A stretch of DNA of 64,000 bases from Panagrolaimus kolymaensis (taxonomy: Eukaryota > Nematoda > Chromadorea > Rhabditida > Panagrolaimidae), in NCBI GenBank assembly GCA_028622995.1, contig JAJQJQ010000036.1, forward strand, positions 310,001-374,000. Reading direction: 5' to 3'. This document shows, in pieces, positions 61,593-64,000 of this stretch. Below the pieces are notes generated by a model. It was not told the DNA's origin. It worked only from the letters and a program-made list of their open reading frames with translations, and did no database searches. Positions within the stretch are counted from its first letter, which is position 1, and every line of letters begins with the position of its first letter. Made by a program: the position numbers and the translations under genes.

Positions 61593-62798
61593 TCAAATGG
61601 CATGTCGAAACTTTCATTGGATGCTGTAAAAGTCAATTCAATTGTAGGGTTTTACTCTTGAACATTTGCAAGCCCAGCCATAAAAATTGGAAAGAAAAAG
61701 GTCCATTTTACAAATATTTTCTGATGTCAAATGGCATGTCGAAACTTTCATTGGATGCTGTAAAAGTCAATTCAATTGTAGGGTTTTACTCTTGAACATT
61801 TGCAAGCCCAGCCATAAAAATTGGAAAGAAAAAGGTCCATTTTACAAATATTTTCTGATGTCAAATGGCATGTCGAAACTTTCATTGGATGCTGTAAAAG
61901 TCAATTCAATTGTAGGGTTTTACTCTTGAACATTTGCAAGCCCAGCCATAAAAATTGGAAAGAAAAAGGTCCATTTTACAAATATTTTCTGATGTCAAAT
62001 GGCATGTCGAAACTTTCATTGGATGCTGTAAAAGTCAATTCAATTGTAGGGTTTTACTCTTGAACATCTGCAAGCCCAGCCATAAAAATTGGAAAGAAAA
62101 AGGTCCATTTTACAAATATTTTCTGATGTCAAATGGCATGTTTAAACTTTCATTGGATGCTGTAAAAGTCAATTCAATTGTAGGGTTTTACTCTTGAACA
62201 TCTGCAAGCCCAGCCATAAAAATTGGAAAGAAAAAAGTCCATTTTACAAATATTTTCTGATGTCAAATGGCATGTCTAAACTTTCATTGGATGCTGTAAA
62301 AGTCAATTCAATTGTAGGGTTTTACTCTTGAACATCTGCAAGCCCAGCCATAAAAATTGGAAAGAAAAAGGTCCATTTTACAAATATTTTCTGATGTCAA
62401 ATGGCATGTCTAAACTTTCATTGGATGCTGTAAAAGTCTATTCAACTGTAGGGTTTTACTCTTGAACATTTGCAAGCCCAGCCATAAAAATTGGAAAGAA
62501 AAAGGTCTATTTTACAAATATTTTCTGATGTCAAATGGCTTGTCGAAACTTTCATTGGATGCTGTAAAAGTCAATTCAATTGTAGGGTTTTACTCTTGAA
62601 CATCTGCAAGCCCAGCCATAAAAATTGGAAAGAAAAAGGTCCATTTTACAAATATTTTCTGATGTCAAATGGCATGTCTAAACTTTCATTGGATGCTGTA
62701 AAAGTCTATTCAATTGTAGGGTTTTACTCTTGAACATTTGCAAGCCCAGCCATAAAAATTGGAAAGAAAAAGGTCTATTTTACAAATATTTTCTGATG

Positions 62799-64000
62799 TC
62801 AATTGTCATGTCTAAACTTTCATTGGATGCTGTAAAAGTCAATTCAATTGTAGGGTTTTACTCTTGAACATCTGCAAGCCCAGCCATAAAAAGTGGAAAG
62901 AAAAAAGTCCATTTTACAAATATTTTCTGATGTCAAATTCATGTCTAAACTTTCATTGGATGCTGTAAAAGTCAATTCAATTGTAGGGTTTTACTCTTGA
63001 ACATTTGCAAGCCCAGCCATAAAAATTGGAAAGAAAAAAGTCCATTTTACAAATATTTTCTGATGTCAAATACATGTCGAAACTTTCATTGGATGCTGTA
63101 AAAGTCAATTCAATTGTAGGGTTTTACTCTTGAACATTTGCAAGCCCAGCCATAAAAATTGGAAAGAAAAAAGCCCTAATTTCAAATATTTTCTGTTGTC
63201 AAATGGCATGTCTAAACTTTCATTGGATGCTGTAAAAGTCAATTCAATTGTAGGGTTTTACTCTTGAACATTTGCAAGCCCAGCCATAAAAATTGGAAAG
63301 AAAAAAGTCCATTTTACAAATATTTTCTGATGTCAAATGCATGTCGAAACTTTCATTGGATGCTGTAAAAGTCAATTCAATTGTAGGGTTTTACTCTTGA
63401 ACATTTGCAAGCCCAGCCATAAAAATTGGAAAGAAAAAGGTCCATTTTACAAATATTTTCTGATGTCAAATGTCATGTCTAAACTTTCATTGGATGCTGT
63501 AAAAGTCAATTCAATTGTAGGGTTTTACTCTTGAACATCTGCAAGCCCAGCCATAAAAATTGGAAAGAAAAAAGTCCATTTTACAAATATTTTCTGATGT
63601 CAAATGGCATGTCTAAACTTTCATTGGATGCTGTAAAAGTCAATTCAATTGTAGGGTTTTACTCTTGAACATTTGCAAGCCCAGCCATAAAAAGTGGAAA
63701 GAAAAAAGCCCTAATTTCAAATATTTTCTGATGTCAAATGGCATGTCTAAACTTTCATTCGATGCTGTAAAAGTCAATTCAATTGTAGGGTTTTACTCTT
63801 GAACATCTGCAAGCCCAGCCATAAAAATTGGAAAGAAAAAAGTCCATTTTACAAATATTTTCTGATGTCAAATGCATGTCGAAACTTTCATTGGATGCTG
63901 TAAAAGTCAATTCAATTGTAGGGTTTTACTCTTGAACATTTGCAAGCCCAGCCATAAAAATTGGAAAGAAAAAGGTCCATTTTACAAATATTTTCTGATG
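62799..64000. repeat. 2408-bp offset duplication, copy 2, cut by the window end
   Basis: TCAATTGTCATGTC at 62799 and ATGCATGTC at 63337 and 63872 match copy 1. Just before 62799 the units differ (GGTCTATTTTAC versus GCCCTAATTTC), which localises the left junction to within a monomer. Confidence 0.8.

Larger units (their letters stand above)
9918..64000. repeat. 134-bp tandem satellite array, about 404 monomers, open at the window end
   Basis: Head-to-tail copies with a 134-bp period fill 54,083 bp without a break. Each monomer carries, in order, TTTCATTGGATGCTGTAAAA, GTCAATTCAATTGTAGGG, TTTTACTCTTGAACAT, GCAAGCCCAGCCATAAAA, GGAAAGAAAAA, then ACAAATATTTTCTGATGTC or its variant, and GGCATGTC. 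Most copies differ at only a few diagnostic positions; several runs look identical. A minority are 133 bp because of 1-nt deletions. All copies face the same way. No transposon, gene or spacer interrupts. Because 134 is not a multiple of 3, each copy shifts frame, giving recurrent open frames of 65-80 codons that are not genes. Role unknown: pericentromeric, subtelomeric or interstitial heterochromatin are all possible. Confidence 0.97.

Noticed and set aside
9898..63534. Over 100 overlapping + strand open frames of 65-80 codons inside the array, starting MERK or MHVETF
   Set aside because: They repeat with the 134-bp monomer, overlap one another in different frames and end wherever the third frame meets a stop. 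134 is not a multiple of 3, so no frame runs on. Substitutions show no codon-position bias that I can see, and there is no family resemblance.
9918..64000. CRISPR-like array
   Set aside because: There are no unique spacers between repeats; the 134-bp unit is contiguous and the surrounding genes are eukaryotic with introns.

Overview
The window looks like an AT-rich nematode genome. The intergenic and intronic DNA is full of poly-A/poly-T, introns end in short U-rich acceptors such as TTTTCAG, one intron is only 49 nt, and both recognisable genes belong to families that are expanded in nematodes. The base composition and the large satellite would fit a plant-parasitic tylenchid such as a root-knot nematode. 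That species guess is inference and was not tested by any search.

Region 1 (1-261) is the last exon of a UDP-glycosyltransferase gene. It encodes the end of the lumenal domain, one transmembrane helix and a cytosolic tail ending in a KKXX signal. A 2.2 kb AT-rich spacer (262-2462) follows with no gene I can support.

Region 2 (2463-9383) is a complete 12-exon gene on the + strand for a 487-residue Cys-loop ligand-gated ion channel subunit. All 11 introns have GT..AG ends and every junction keeps frame. The protein has a signal peptide, a Cys-loop, four membrane segments and a Pro-Gly-Arg M1-M2 loop that predicts anion selectivity. It most resembles the nematode acetylcholine-gated chloride channel (ACC/LGC-46-like) group. 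Intron 4 carries a 543-bp near-perfect hairpin element flanked by a 5-bp target duplication, AATAC.

Region 3 (9384-9917) is the 3' UTR and a short spacer with an odd open stretch at the satellite junction.

Region 4 (9918-64000, 85% of the window) is one uninterrupted head-to-tail satellite of a 134-bp monomer, about 404 copies, running off the window end. No transposon, inversion or spacer breaks it. Diagnostic variants show layered structure: dimers, 5-, 6-, 7-, 9- and 11-mers, and segmental copies displaced by 2.4, 2.8, 3.9-4.0, 6.6, 7.9 and 9.4-9.8 kb. Nearly all displacements are multiples of 134 bp, less a few 1-nt deletions. The many 65-80 residue open frames in the array are by-products of the repeat, not genes.

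The two genes lie in tandem and have unrelated roles, so no operon or joint pathway is suggested. The main points of interest are the organisation of the satellite, its dyad-symmetric core and two-subfamily block, and the hairpin element in intron 4.
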